This document shows, piece after piece, positions 19,527 to 29,744 of a DNA stretch of 64,000 bases. Below the pieces are notes generated by a model. It was given only the letters and a program-made list of their open reading frames with translations. It did no database searches and had not been told where the DNA came from. Position 1 is the first letter of the stretch, and every line of letters begins with the position of its first letter. A program made the position numbers and the translations under genes. The DNA is from Prorocentrum cordatum. Taxonomy: Eukaryota; Sar; Dinophyceae; Prorocentrales; Prorocentraceae. The DNA is taken from NCBI GenBank assembly GCA_963575745.1, contig CAUYUJ010018308.1, positions 87,501-151,500 of the forward strand. Reading direction: 5' to 3'.

Positions 19527-20084
19527 GGGCGGGGCGGGCGAGAGAGCGGAGCATGTGCACAAGGAGACAGACTTGAGGATCAGGACGAGGACGCGAGGGT
19601 GGCGGAGGAAGAGGAAGAGAAGGAGGAGGAGGAGGAAGAGGAGGAGAAGGAGGAGAGTAGACAGAACGGAAGAGCAAGGGAAGAGATGGAGGAGGAAGTC
19701 GAGGGTCTCTGCGGACTCGCGTCTTTTCGACCCGATCCAGGATCGGGTCGGAACGACACGAGTCCGCGAATACCCTTGCCCCGATCTTTTGCATCGTTGT
19801 TCGTTTGGCTGCTCGCGTCGGTTGGTCGTTCCAAGGGTGCCCAAAAGGGCGTCGGATGCCTCCGTGGCGCGTGGTCAGGTGAAGTTGCGTGCGCTTCACG
19901 CGCGCGCGGCTTCACCTGCGGCGTGCATTTCGTGGCTTCTTGGTTGTCCCATGTGGTCACGTGTGTTGGACAGTTGGCGCTGGTCTTGCATTTGTATGGT
20001 TGCCCTGTGGTGTTTATCATGTCTCCTCGTGCGTTTTTTTTTTGGGGTGCGCGCAGCGCTCGTTGGGGGTGGGGCGGGGGCCAG
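19527..20084 (+). other. Probable intron with repeats
   Basis: Between the two exon-like parts. Contains (GAG)n at 19605-19700, hairpin 19711-19767 and T9 at 20033-20041, and ends GGGGCGGGGGCCAG at 20084, an AG before coding composition resumes. The same frame happens to stay open through it, but its peptide is hydrophobic and unlike either side. Confidence 0.45.
19711..19767. mobile_element. 28-bp-arm hairpin
   Basis: Left arm GCGGACTCGCGTC..CGACCCGATCC and right arm GGATCGGGTCGG..ACACGAGTCCGC pair at about 24 of 28 positions with a loop of one base. A tiny foldback unit inside the intron. Confidence 0.6.
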
Positions 20085-20684
20085 GCGGAGTTTCACAGCT
20101 TGCTGGCCGTCTCGAAGTGGGGCCCGACGAAGACCGCGAGCTACGCGCTCTTCACTACGTTGGGGAAGGAGTGGCTCGAGGAGCAGTGGACAGCGAGGAG
20201 AAGCATCTCAGAGGGGCTCAACAGACAGGTTCAGGAGTCGAGGATGCAGGAGATCGAAGCGATTCGAGCACGGGAGCAGGCCATCAGGGCCCGAGAGCAG
20301 AAGAACGCAAAGCATGAGGCTGACAAGTTGAGGAAGCAGTTGCGCGCTGCAGAGGCGCGGGAGATGGCAGCGACGAAGCAGGCGTCACCAGAGGAGGCGG
20401 CCGACGGCACCAAGAAGGGCAAGAAAGGCAAGCCGAAGGCGGCAAAGCCAGGAGCAGGAGGAGGAGAGGAGCGCAAGCCTGAGCTGACGGGCGACGGCGG
20501 CCAGAAGAAAGCAAAGCACAAACACATCCAGGATACCCCATTGCCGTCGCTTGCTCCTGACGCCCGTGATGATGACGATGATGCTGAGAAGCATGGCGCT
20601 GAGAAGGATGACACTGAGGCTGAGTTGCTTCCCTGTTTTGTTGATTTGCATCTCTCGTGCGTTCAGGCAGGCGCATGGTCCTAG
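20085..20684 (+). CDS. Charged protein, exon 2 (coiled coil and Lys-rich tail)
   Basis: Continues the 18840 gene in phase 0 after CAG 20082-20084. AEFHSLLAVSKWGPTKTASY and LFTTLGKEWLEEQWTARRS look folded. A helical, probably coiled-coil stretch follows (QESRMQEIEAIRAREQAIRA, EADKLRKQLRAAEAREMAAT), with RAREQ repeated, then a basic tail (GTKKGKKGKPKAAKPG) and an acidic end (DARDDDDDAEKHGAEKDD). Stop at TAG 20682-20684. A short GC-AG intron (about 20624-20666, ending GCGTTCAG) is possible before the last residues. With exon 1 the product is about 428 residues. No family recognised. Confidence 0.55.
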   Translation, partial: AEFHSLLAVSKWGPTKTASYALFTTLGKEWLEEQWTARRSISEGLNRQVQESRMQEIEAIRAREQAIRAREQKNAKHEADKLRKQLRAAEAREMAATKQASPEEAADGTKKGKKGKPKAAKPGAGGGEERKPELTGDGGQKKAKHKHIQDTPLPSLAPDARDDDDDAEKHGAEKDDTEAELLPCFVDLHLSCVQAGAWS

Positions 20685-20689
20685 ATAAC

Positions 20690-21715
20690 AGTGGTTACGA
20701 TTTAGCGTGTTGCCACCAGCACATCCAGAAACGATGCATTGACAAGTTGGGGTGGTCAGGGAAGTGGCTTAAACCACGTTCTCGCCCAACCCCTCCCTCC
20801 TTCGAGGAAAGTAACACCCTCGCCCTACCCCGCTCCCCTGGACCTGGAGATTGGTCTGCTAGGTTGAAGCGTCCAAGGTTTCCCGCAACGGCTCCAAAAC
20901 GACATCGGACTGCAACTGGGCCTCCAAGATGGCCAACTACAACGCACGCACGCCCGAGCTGCTTACAATATGCCCTAAGAGCCCCCAAGACCGCCCCCCA
21001 GACGGCCACAAATGGTCAAAGAGCCCCCCACTGGAGGGCCATCAAGAGGCCCACGGTTTCATCAAAACCCAAATTTCAAATGGTTATCAAAGCGTTGTGT
21101 TGCGTTGCCTTTTTGCTTGCGGTGACCCCTCCCGAGGCTTCAAGACGGATCCAAAGCTGCACAAGATAACCCCAACAGATGCCCCAGAAAAAAAAAAAGG
21201 CCCGAGACTGGCCCGCGAGCGCCCAGAAGCGCACCAAGAGCCCCCCTGAGAGCTACCCAAGAGGTGCGTGTGGTTCTGGCTCCGATTGGGGGATGTGCGA
21301 AGGGGGAGGCGGGGAGGGGGAGGGGGGTTGCAACGGGGGTGGGAATTGCAACCCTCCCCTCTCTCGGCCGATGTCCTCCCATCACCCGTGTCAGCATCAT
21401 CCTTCTACTCATGGTCCGTCCCACCCTCCGCATGCGATTCATCGTCCGTCTCCCAGCTCCCTCATGCATGCGTCCAGTCTCGTCCTTCGCTTCCCTCATT
21501 TGCTCGGTGTGGCCGTCCTCTCATATGCCGCCCTGAAGAGTTGGTGAGACTTGTCATCAACGTGTCCGCCGTTGCTGTGTTGCTAGTGTGCAATGTTCGC
21601 CTGAGTTGTATTGTGCGACGGTGGTTTGTGAGTTGCCGAGTGGTTACAGCGATTGCGTCCAGTGCATGTCTTGTGCCTATGATCGTCGTGAGCGCCTTGT
21701 CTCCCGCTGCGGTGT
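20690..21715. other. No gene recognised; W-like and simple sequence
   Basis: 20930-21050 and 21150-21260 contain CCCAAGA-type W repeats. 21270-21340 is G-rich (GGGGGAGGCGGGGAGGGGG). No coding frame supported before the acceptor at 21720. Confidence 0.4.
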
Positions 21716-21720
21716 CGCAG

Positions 21721-21954
21721 GCTGCGGGCCGCTCCGATCGTCCTGCTGCTGGCGGGCGCGATGGCGGCGGTCGCGAGGCTGCCCGCGCCGCGCCCGAGCA
21801 GATCACCATAGGGGACGAGAAGGACATCGGCGGCTTTGGCGTCGAGGCCCTCGAGAGCGAGTGTGACGGCGGAGATGATGAGGACGAAGAAGATGAAGAT
21901 GAGGAGGGTGACGGCCCAGAGGACGATCAGGCAGGTGCGAAGCAGCCTAAGTGA
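21721..21954 (+). CDS. Probable terminal exon, acidic tail
   Basis: After CGCTGCGGTGTCGCAG (ends 21720) the frame reads AAGRSDRPAAGGRDGGGREA, then PEQITIGDEKDIGGFGVEAL, then an acidic tail (DDEDEEDEDEEGDGPEDDQ) ending QPK and TGA 21952-21954. The middle part has clear coding character and mixed codons; the acidic tail uses GAT, GAC, GAA and GAG freely, unlike a pure microsatellite. 78 residues here; upstream exons not found. No family recognised. Confidence 0.45.
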   Translation, partial: AAGRSDRPAAGGRDGGGREAARAAPEQITIGDEKDIGGFGVEALESECDGGDDEDEEDEDEEGDGPEDDQAGAKQPK

Positions 21955-22127
21955 TGAGTGAGCAATCGCCAGATATGTAGGTAGGACGTTAATGCTTGCA
22001 GCCAGTCCGTCTCATGGTGGGCAGAGGTTCTGGGGTTGCTCGCGCGCGAGGCCGCACGCACTTGTTGTGATGAGTACGGCGCATAGCTCAGAACCGCACC
22101 GCTGACCCCGAACACCCCATCCAGAAC

Positions 22128-22227
22128 NNNNNNNNNNNNNNNNNNNNNNNNNNNNNNNNNNNNNNNNNNNNNNNNNNNNNNNNNNNNNNNNNNNNNNNNN
22201 NNNNNNNNNNNNNNNNNNNNNNNNNNN
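22128..22227. other. Assembly gap (100 N)
   Basis: Exactly 100 N, a conventional scaffold gap of unknown true length. The right side begins inside a family W cassette, so the gap probably arose from that repeat. Confidence 0.99.
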
Positions 22228-22870
22228 TCAAAAACCTTGGGAAAATCAGTGATTTTGGCATTTTTTGGCCTTCCTGGAGGCCCTCTTGGGGGCCTCTTGG
22301 GCCCTTTTGGGCCAGCTTCGAGCGAACTTCGGCCATCTTGGTGGGTTCCTGGCACGTCTGACGCCGTCGGGAGCCGTTTTGGGGGCCTTTCTGGGCCAAC
22401 GGGGGACCCTCTTGGGGCGCTCCAGGGCCGTCTTGGAGGCCATCTTGGGCGTCTTGGAGGCCATCTTGGGCGTGTTGGAGGCCTCTTGGGCCCTCTTGGG
22501 GCCCTCTAGGGGCCATCTTGGAGGCCACTTGGGCCATCATGGGGCTCTCTTGGGGGCCTCTTGGGCGATCTTGGGGGCTTCTTGGGCCGTCTTGAGCCGT
22601 CGGAGAGCCGAAAAGGCGCAAATGCCAAAATCCTTCAAAAACCAAGGAAAATCAATGATTTTGGCCTCTTCGGACTCTCCTGGAGGACCTCTTGGAGGCC
22701 TCTTGGGCCGTCTGGGAGGCCTCTGGGGGGCCTCTTGGGCCGTCTTGGGCCGTCTTGGACTCTCTTGGGCCGTCCTGGAGGCCGTCTTGGACCATCTCGG
22801 GCGGACTTGGAGGCCATCTTGGGCCATCTTCGCGATTTTTTGAGGATGTCCCGAGCGAAACGGCCGTTTT
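22228..22870. repeat. Family W array, block with two cassettes
   Basis: TCTTGGAGGCC-type repeats with the A-rich cassette at 22228-22260 (AAAACCTTGGGAAAATCAG) and 22605-22665 (AAACCAAGGAAAATCAATG). The block is collinear with 31970-32500 and leads, as there, into element M4. Confidence 0.7.
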
Positions 22871-22873
22871 TGG

Positions 22874-23020
22874 GCACGGTGGCGGGACGGGCCGGAGCCC
22901 ACTGGGGAGTTCTTTTGGAAAAAGAACCAAAACCAAAACCTGAAACATCCAGCACGCCGTGCACCCCTGCAAGCAGGGGGCGGCGGACCTAATGGCCTTT
23001 GGCCCGTCCCGCCACCGTGC
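22874..23020. mobile_element. MITE-like element, family M4, copy 1
   Basis: Perfect 20-bp terminal inverted repeats: GCACGGTGGCGGGACGGGCC at 22874-22893 and its exact reverse complement at 23001-23020. Length 147 bp. The interior contains GAGTTCTTTTGGAAAAAGAA and an A/C-rich stretch. Copy 2 at 32505-32656 shares the interior blocks. No target duplication seen. Confidence 0.7.
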
Positions 23021-23500
23021 CTGGGTTGTGGGTCTGAGGCCTCTGAGATGTTTGTTGGGATCTCGTCGAGGCCTTTCGGAGATCTCCCCGGGAGGCCGTT
23101 CTGAAGTTCCCGGGGGGGCTGGTTTAGGGGCCTCTTGGGGCCTCGCCTGGGGCCTCTCGGGGCCCCGCTGGTGCCTCAGGGGGGTCCTTCCTGGGGCCTC
23201 GCGTGAGGGGCCCCTGGGGGCCCCCCTGGGCGCCTCGGGCGGAGGGCTCTCGGAGTTTGGGGTGCGCGCGCTCCCCCGCTTTGGGGCCGCCTCGGGGCCC
23301 TCCTGGGGCCCTCCTGGGGTCCCCTTGGGGCGTCTCGGAGCCCGAACAAAGCAGGGGAACAAAAAACCAGAGGAGAATCCACGAGCTGGGCCTCGATGGG
23401 GCCCTCTCAGGAAGGCTCTCGGGGCTCTCCTGGGGCGCCTCGATCTCGAAGGCTTCTTTGGGCCGCCTCGAGGCCGTCCTGATTAGGCGCCGGGCCGCCT
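23021..23500. repeat. Family W array, GGGGCCTC-rich variant
   Basis: CTCTTGGGGCCTCGCCTGGGG-type units at 23060-23350, then TCTCGGGGCTCTCC units to 23500, with a cassette-like AACAAAAAACCAGAGGAG at 23355-23375. Confidence 0.6.
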
Positions 23501-23530
23501 CGGAGACCTCTTCTGACCCGCGGCGGCGAG

Positions 23531-24085
23531 GGCGAGAGGAGGAGGAGGAGGAGGAGGAGGAGGAGGAGGAGGAGGAGGAGGAGGAGGAGGAGGAGGACGA
23601 GAGGAGGAGGAGGAGGAGGAGGAGGAGGAGGAGGAGGAGGAGGGCTCTGCTCGCCCGTTTTTGTGGGGGCCCCATGGGGGGCGGGGCCGGCTGCCCCTTG
23701 TTTTGAGGCATGGGGGGCGGGGCCGCTGCCCCTTTTGAGGCCCCTGCGACGCACCCTGGCGGCGCCCGGCGGCGCCCCGGGTCCGCGCCCCGGAGGAGCT
23801 TCGCAGACACATGGCCCCTCCACCTCCTCCTCCTCCTCCTCCTCCTCCTCTCCTCCCTCCCCTCCTCCTCCTCTCTCCTCCTCCTCCTCCTCCTCCTCCT
23901 CCTCCTCCTCCTCCTCCTCCTCCTTCCTCCTCCTCCTCCTCCTCCTCCTCCTCCTCCTCCTCCTCCTCTCTCCTCCTCCTCCTCCTCCTCCTCCTCGCCC
24001 CGGAGGAGCTTCGCAGGCACAGTGCCCCTCCACCTCCTCTCCTCCTCCTCCTCCTCCTCCTCCTCCTCCTCCTCCTCCCTCCTCC
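23531..24085. repeat. Long inverted (GAG)n / (CTC)n pair
   Basis: (GAG)n on the plus strand at 23538-23642 and (CTC)n at 23820-24083; the two could pair for about 100 bp. Within the CTC part the segment CCCCGGAGGAGCTTCGCAG followed by ACA..CCCCTCCACCTC occurs twice (about 23788 and 23999), a direct duplication that includes the microsatellite start. Confidence 0.8.
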
Positions 24086-24089
24086 TCCT

Positions 24090-24431
24090 GACCGTCATAA
24101 TCATCGTCAGCAGCAGCATCATCAGCAGAAGGAGCAGCATCGGTCCCCTTCTGCTCCTGGTGCTCGTCATCCTCCTCGTCCTCCTCCTCCTCCCCCCCGG
24201 CACATTGCGTGAGCCCTGGGGCACTCCACGGCGTGTTGAAGCCACGGTGGTGGATCTGCACGCGGGACGGATCTTGCATCACCTCGAGGTCGTCGGAGGC
24301 CGCTCGGGAGGCGTCCGGGGGCCGACGGGGGAAATCCCTGGGTCGTCTGCGGTCCTCGGGCCTTCTCGAGCCGGCATTCAGCAGCTGGTGGATCTGCGAC
24401 CGCCAGACCCTTTCCAAGCCTGACTTCAGAT
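24090..24431 (-). CDS. Probable exon, unknown protein
   Basis: Read on the minus strand after GGAGACGACAG (acceptor-like, ends 24432): LKSGLERVWRSQIHQLLNAG, SRRPEDRRRPRDFPRRPPDA, SDDLEVMQDPSRVQIHHRGF, NTPWSAPGLTQCAGG, then an acidic end (EEEEDEEDDEHQEQKG, DDAAADDDYDGQ) that merges into the GAG microsatellite. Composition and codon variety are coding-like for about 75 residues, and the acidic part also uses mixed codons. It lies head to head with the small secreted-protein gene at 24520. No family recognised; the coding extent into the microsatellite is unknown. Confidence 0.4.
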
Positions 24432-24519
24432 CTGTCGTCTCCCGCCGCTACTCTGGCCCAGGCGCACAGCCCAGGAGGGATACCCTTGCACTTGAAGGAT
24501 CTTGACAATTGCGCTTGCA

Positions 24520-24735
24520 ATGGCAATCATCCGCAAGTTGCTGGTGCTCTGCGCGCTGGCCTGGGCACCCCTGGGCGCCGGAGGTCCGATGACCATGGCG
24601 GCCTGCTATGCCGCCTGCGCAGCTGCGTGTGGTCTGACGGGGGTGGCAACGCCTGCTGTGGCGGCTGCAGCGCTGGCGGCATACGCGCAATGCCAGGCGG
24701 CGTGCACGGTGACTCTGGTCGCGCCGTCGCCTTGA
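24520..24735 (+). CDS. Small secreted Cys-rich protein, Zys3-like
   Basis: ATG 24520 to TGA 24733-24735, 71 residues, no intron. Residues 1-22 (MAIIRKLLVLCALAWAPLGA) are a typical signal peptide. The mature part has Cys at 29, 33, 37, 58 and 62: two CxxxC groups (ACYAACAAAC and QCQAAC) separated by an Ala/Gly-rich helix, with a C-terminal VAPSP. This spacing and the GP..AACY..C...C, G......P....A...AQC..AC order are those of the small zygote-specific Zys3-type proteins of algae and fungi, whose molecular function is not established. I chose this ATG because an upstream in-frame TTG would place Thr-Ile before the basic start of the signal peptide. Likely secreted or membrane-inserted. Confidence 0.6.
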   Translation: MAIIRKLLVLCALAWAPLGAGGPMTMAACYAACAAACGLTGVATPAVAAAALAAYAQCQAACTVTLVAPSP

Positions 24736-25295
24736 TGCTGCAAGAAAGAGTGGCTCTCTGGCACGAAGATCGCGTTCGCGGCGTGAAGTCATGTCACAAG
24801 ACTCTTGTGCGACAGCGTTTGTGGACACACATGTACATATTTGCGGAAGTATTCATATCGGGATGCTTGCGTAGGATTGCGATCCGTGCGTTTTTTTTTA
24901 AGCCGTCGCACCTGTATTGCAGGCTTACCTGTGGTCAGTTGGATTTAGCCGATGTTCCCATGCTCTTCGCAGTGGCACTGCGTCGTGCAACCGCGCCATC
25001 TTACGCGTGCGCGCGTGGATGGCACTCGGCGCTCTGAATGTTCTGCGCAGCGGAAGTTGATCGTAAGGGCTCAAGTCGCATCCGCCGACCCCTGGCTTTC
25101 GTTTCGGGGCTCCCCTCGGGTGTCTGAGAGTCCGCCCAGGCGGGCCTCGTTTCGGGCGCTGCCATGGTCCCCGTGAAAGGCTCTTAGGGGGTCATCTCGA
25201 TATCGTCGTGCGGCTGTTGCTTTCCCGTGATCCGTTGATCACGATCGCGCAGCGGGTGGGCGCCAGCGGAGGTGGAGCAGCGATGGGGGAGTGAC
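24736..25295. other. 3' flank and no further gene
   Basis: Mixed sequence after the Zys3-like stop; T8 at about 24891-24898. The pair CTGAGAGTCCGCCCAGGCGG near 25120-25140 is locally palindromic. No coding frame supported. Confidence 0.35.
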
Positions 25296-25302
25296 GAGTA
25301 GG

Positions 25303-25475
25303 AGTGAGGAGGAGGAGGACGAGAAGGAGGAGGAGGAGGAGGAGGAGGAGGAGGAGGGGGAGGAGGAGGAGGAGGAGGAGGAGGAGGAGGAGGAGGAGGA
25401 GGAGGAGGGGAGGAGGAGGAGGAGGAGAGGGGGGGGGAGGAGGAGGGGAGGAGGACGAGGAGGGCGAGAAATATG
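25303..25475. repeat. (GAG)n microsatellite
   Basis: Plus-strand GAG triplets with few interruptions. Confidence 0.85.
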
Positions 25476-25559
25476 CAAGAAGAGGAAGCCTCGTATAGAC
25501 CCCTCAGAGCGAGACCCCCAGGGGGAAGTCTGCATGCAGACTTTGCAATCGTTGAGTGT

Positions 25560-26000
25560 TGGGCATGCTGCCTCGACGCTGGTCGGCGCCGACCGTTGCA
25601 ATGCTTCTCGTGGCCATCTTGCCATTCCGTGGGGGGTCGGACAGCTTCTTGTGTGTCTCAGGGGGCTATGGGACAGGAAATGCGCGAGGAGCGTGTGAGA
25701 TTGAGGCTTTCGTGGCCCTGCGATGGCGAAGCTCTTGTACTTTTACGCTCCCAAGGGGAATGTCAGACAGGAAGTGCGTGAGGGGTGCGCCGACATGAGA
25801 CTTCGTAGCCCTCGGGTGTGGATCGCGCGAATTTTCACGCGCCCCAGGTGCTGTGATGCAGCCCTGCCCTGCGTCGAGGCTTTCGTGGCCGCGGGGGCGC
25901 AGATCACTCGTATGCTTACGTGCCCGGGGAGCTGTCGCGCACGTGGGCCGAGCCCTGGGGGCGCATTGGACTAGTGCTTTCACGCGCCCCGTCATCGAGA
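25560..26000. repeat. Degenerate tandem repeat, about 80-95 bp
   Basis: The motif GAGGCTTTCGTGGCC recurs at about 25702 and 25876, with variant GAGACTTCGTAGCCC at 25797. GACAGGAAATGCGCGAGG (25671) and GACAGGAAGTGCGTGAGG (25765) are a second anchor. About four diverged units. Confidence 0.5.
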
Positions 26001-26229
26001 GACATTGCAATGCCATCGGCCCGCGGAATCCGCGAAGCCCCTCTCAGCATGCCTTATGCATTTTGCTCACCTTCCTTAGCTTCGTCATCATCCCCTCATC
26101 TTGTCTCGAAGCCTGACGCGGCGAGGGCCCGCAGAGGGCCCGCAGAATTCAATCGCCAGTTTTTTTCCCCCCCCCGCCGGCCCATCTTGTAATGCCGCTG
26201 GCGCTTGCCTGCGTGCTCGCGAAGGCATT

Positions 26230-28165
26230 TTGGCGGGTGGGGGAGGGGGTCACTCATGAGGGGCAGTGATCAATCTACCTGCCCACAAGCTGCAAACCGT
26301 CTCGCTCACTCCCACGAGCCCTCCCAGCATGTATGTATCACCCGAGTCTCAACGTAGGCAGGGGCCGCCATGGGCGACCATCGGGAACCAATGCAGACGC
26401 CAGCCAGGCGCGCCACATGGGGCAATATTTCGCCCCCCCGCCCCCCATTTCGACCCCCCCACCACCCCTTTCAAAAACCAAAGCAAAGAGACGGCGGGTT
26501 GGCGAGCATTGTGTGTGTGTGTTGTGCTTGGGCGCGCCCGCCAGGCGGTATGCCGCTCCCTTCGCAGTCCTTGACGTAGTGAACTTTTGCTGCAATTCTG
26601 GTTGACAAGAACGGTGGGCCTGCACGCAGCAGGCAACATGCTGGCACTCCCGCCGCCCCTGTCAACAATCAGTGCAGCGTGAGCGCGGGGCGTCCGCGCA
26701 TGATCCAGATTTGGGTGCAAGGTGCATGTCGTATAGTATCTTGCGACGGATGGTGGAGGTGTGCTGACCTTGCGCACGGCAGGCAATATGTCGTCCCCCC
26801 ACGCCGTTCTGATCGAAAATTAGAGCAAAATGATCGCGGGGCGTCCGCGTTCAAAGTGCACACGGTATTGTTTTCCCAGAAAGGATGTCCCCGCCAAAAA
26901 CCAATCCGAGGTAAACGCATGGCGTCCGCGCGCGATCCAAATTTTGGTGCAACGTGGATCTTGTGTGGTTTTCGCGCAAGGTGCGGTGTGGGGGGCCTCA
27001 TGGCCCTGGGCTTGTCGCCGGTCGGGCGGGGGAGGGTGCGCGCATTAATAAGGGACAGTCTGCAAGCTACCCCAAGCCGCAAACCGCGTCGCTCATTCTT
27101 CACCCCAACATACTAATACTATATGTGCGTCGCCCCCCCACGGGAGACGCGCGCACCGAGAAATCTTATAGTGTACGCGTCGTGGCGGACGCTTGCTGAC
27201 CACGCCGCTCGGGAAGCGATATGCTACAAGATGGGTATACTATATGTTCGGGTCGGACGCGCGCCTCCAAGGAGAACCTATAGGTCGTCCCAATTCCCTC
27301 TCGCCCTCCCAACGCACAGGCAGCATCCAAGCCTGTTGCCCCGATCCAAGTGAGCGTATGAGTTAGTGCCCCCTTTGGAGTCGCAGTGCCGAGCATCGGG
27401 TGAGAAGGGTGGGGCCCGAAGTGCCCGCGCCAATTCACAGATCGGGCGTGCATTGTTGTATTGAGTTTGTCACGGATGGTGGGCATGCGCTGTGTGTGAA
27501 GACCGTTCATACCACCTTTCTATCCATCCATCCTGCTATCTTCTGTGTTCAGGTATTGGACACTGGGCAGTCCTACAGGAAAGGACTCGCGCCGTTCGCC
27601 CGCGGCGCATGGGAAAAGGTTTCTCTTCTCTCTTCCCAATCGTCCTCTACCTACGGACCCCACGGTAGGTTCGACTCATTGGTCTTCAACCTCCGTACAC
27701 ATGCAGAAGGCAGTAAATATGAGGGGTCTCCCTTCGTCCCCCTGTAAGAAAACCAATGATCAATGATCGTGGGGGGCGCGCGCGTGAGCCAGATGTGTTG
27801 CCACGAAGCGTGTTCTGCATTGTGCTGACAGGGGGGTGGCTCTCGCAGAGCGGACGTTGCGATGGCAACGCCGCCGCCCCTGTCAAGAATTCATGCGAAG
27901 TGATCATGGGGCGCCCGCGCGCGGTCCATATTGTGCCGCAGCACAACTTGCATTGTGTCTTGACAAGGGGTAGTGGGCCCGCACGGAGCGGACAGTACGA
28001 GGGCACCCCGGTCGCCCTGGTCAAGGTCCAATGAAGAGTGATCACGGGGCGGTCGTGCACGGCCCATATTTTGCCGCATGGTTTTTGGCAGGGATGGCAG
28101 TGGGGGTTGCCATTGGCCCGGGTTTGTCGCTGGTCGGGTTGGGGAGGGGGTGCATGCTAACAGGG
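26230..28165. repeat. Diverged satellite-like repeats, about 130-150 bp
   Basis: Anchor GGGGCGTCCGCG..GATCCA.ATTT.GGTGCAA at about 26683 and 26918, partial at 26832, and GGGGCGCCCGCGCGCGGTCC, GGGGCGGTCGTGCACGGCCC and GGGGGGCGCGCGCGTGAGCC at 27904, 28038 and 27766. A second block, GGAGGG..GC.CA then CAAGCTGCAAACCGTCTCGC (26288) and CAAGCCGCAAACCGCGTCGC (27072), marks a larger duplication offset by about 790 bp. The unique exon candidate at 27553 interrupts the series. Confidence 0.5.
27553..27747 (+). CDS. Candidate terminal exon, 64 residues
   Basis: Preceded by a long pyrimidine-rich stretch (TTCTATCCATCCATCCTGC, then TATCTTCTGTGTTCAG ending at 27552), an unusually good 3' splice site. The frame then reads VLDTGQSYRKGLAPFARGAW, EKVSLLSSQSSSTYGPHGRF, DSLVFNLRTHAEGSKYEGSP and stops at TAA 27745-27747. 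Codon use is varied and not driven by a repeat. No family recognised; upstream exon not identified. Confidence 0.35.
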   Translation, partial: VLDTGQSYRKGLAPFARGAWEKVSLLSSQSSSTYGPHGRFDSLVFNLRTHAEGSKYEGSPFVPL

Positions 28166-28169
28166 AGGC

Positions 28170-28920
28170 TATCTTGGTCAGTTAGCGCATATAGGAGTTG
28201 GATGTTGGATGCATATTGGAGTTGCATTGAGTTCTCGTGGGGTCATCTTGACCGTATTGGCGGCGTCCGGGGTTGTCTTGGGGGCAACTTTGGAGGCCCA
28301 GCCGGCCCCCCCTTTCAAGCGCGCAATTTGGAGCTCGTTGGGGGGATTATAGGTGGGAAAGAATTTCACGCGCGTTGAGACTCCAAGGGGTCGCCGGATT
28401 TCGAGAGCGAGCCCGCGGTAGTGCGAGCGCATGTCACGACTTGCCTCTGGGCTGGAATCGATACGTGTGCATTTGCGGAGAGCACTGCTTCATTTAAAAT
28501 ATTCGCCGCGCCATGGGGTCGAGGGGTGTGGCGTGGCCGGCCGGGTGTCGGGGAAACGACGATGCGTCCAGCTAGATTTGCAGTTTGGAGATCTCCGCTT
28601 GCGGCACCGTGCATCTCCGCCATCGGGTTGGGGGAAGCCGCGCAACAACGCTGTAGCGTGGCATGGCTGTAGCGTTGCGTGGTTGGATCCAGGTGACCTT
28701 GAGGGCGCTCCTGGCTCTGTTCCGACACATTTCGTTGGAAGTCAGAGCTCTTCCAAGTGCACCTTGAGCCCGACCTCTTGGAGCCCTCTGGCGGATGGGC
28801 ATCGAGCGCCCCGCTTGCCATTCGGCTCTGGGCCGTGCGGGCACAGAGGGCCCCAGGATTGTGAAGGCCTGACGGCCGGTGCCGCCGACCCTGAACGACA
28901 TCGACGACGACCAGGAGGGG
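28170..28920. other. No gene recognised
   Basis: 28230-28310 has W-like GTCATCTTGACC..GTCTTGGGGGC. 28640-28690 repeats TGTAGCGTGGCATGGC and TGTAGCGTTGCGTGG. One frame is open from 28431 into the following microsatellite but lacks coding character. Confidence 0.35.
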
Positions 28921-28925
28921 TAGGA

Positions 28926-29395
<470 letters not shown>

Positions 29396-29599
29396 TCCAG
29401 TCGGGGCGCAGAGGGCCCCAGGACTTCGGCGCCAGCACAGACTGCGCGTGGGCCTCGAGCTGCGGGGGGGGGGGCCCCGCGCAAACACGCCGGGCTGCGT
29501 CGCGCCGCTGCGGCGGCGTCTTTGGCGCAGGCGCCCAAGCTTGAAACCGCCGCCCGTGGGGATAAATTTGCACGCCCGAAATGGGTACTGAAGAAATGG

Positions 29600-29695
29600 C
29601 ACGCCTCCCCCTCCTCCTCCTCCTCCTCCCTCCTCCTCCTCCTCCCTCCTCCTCCTCCTCCTCCCTCTGTTCCTCCCCTCCTCCTCGCCCTCCCT
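29600..29695. repeat. (CTC)n microsatellite
   Basis: CTC triplets, complementary to the GAG part of 29240-29390, so the region can fold back on itself. Confidence 0.75.
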
Positions 29696-29744
29696 GTCTG
29701 GAGCTCGGGGGGCCCGGTGCTCGCCCCCGCCGTCCGCCCGTGGT

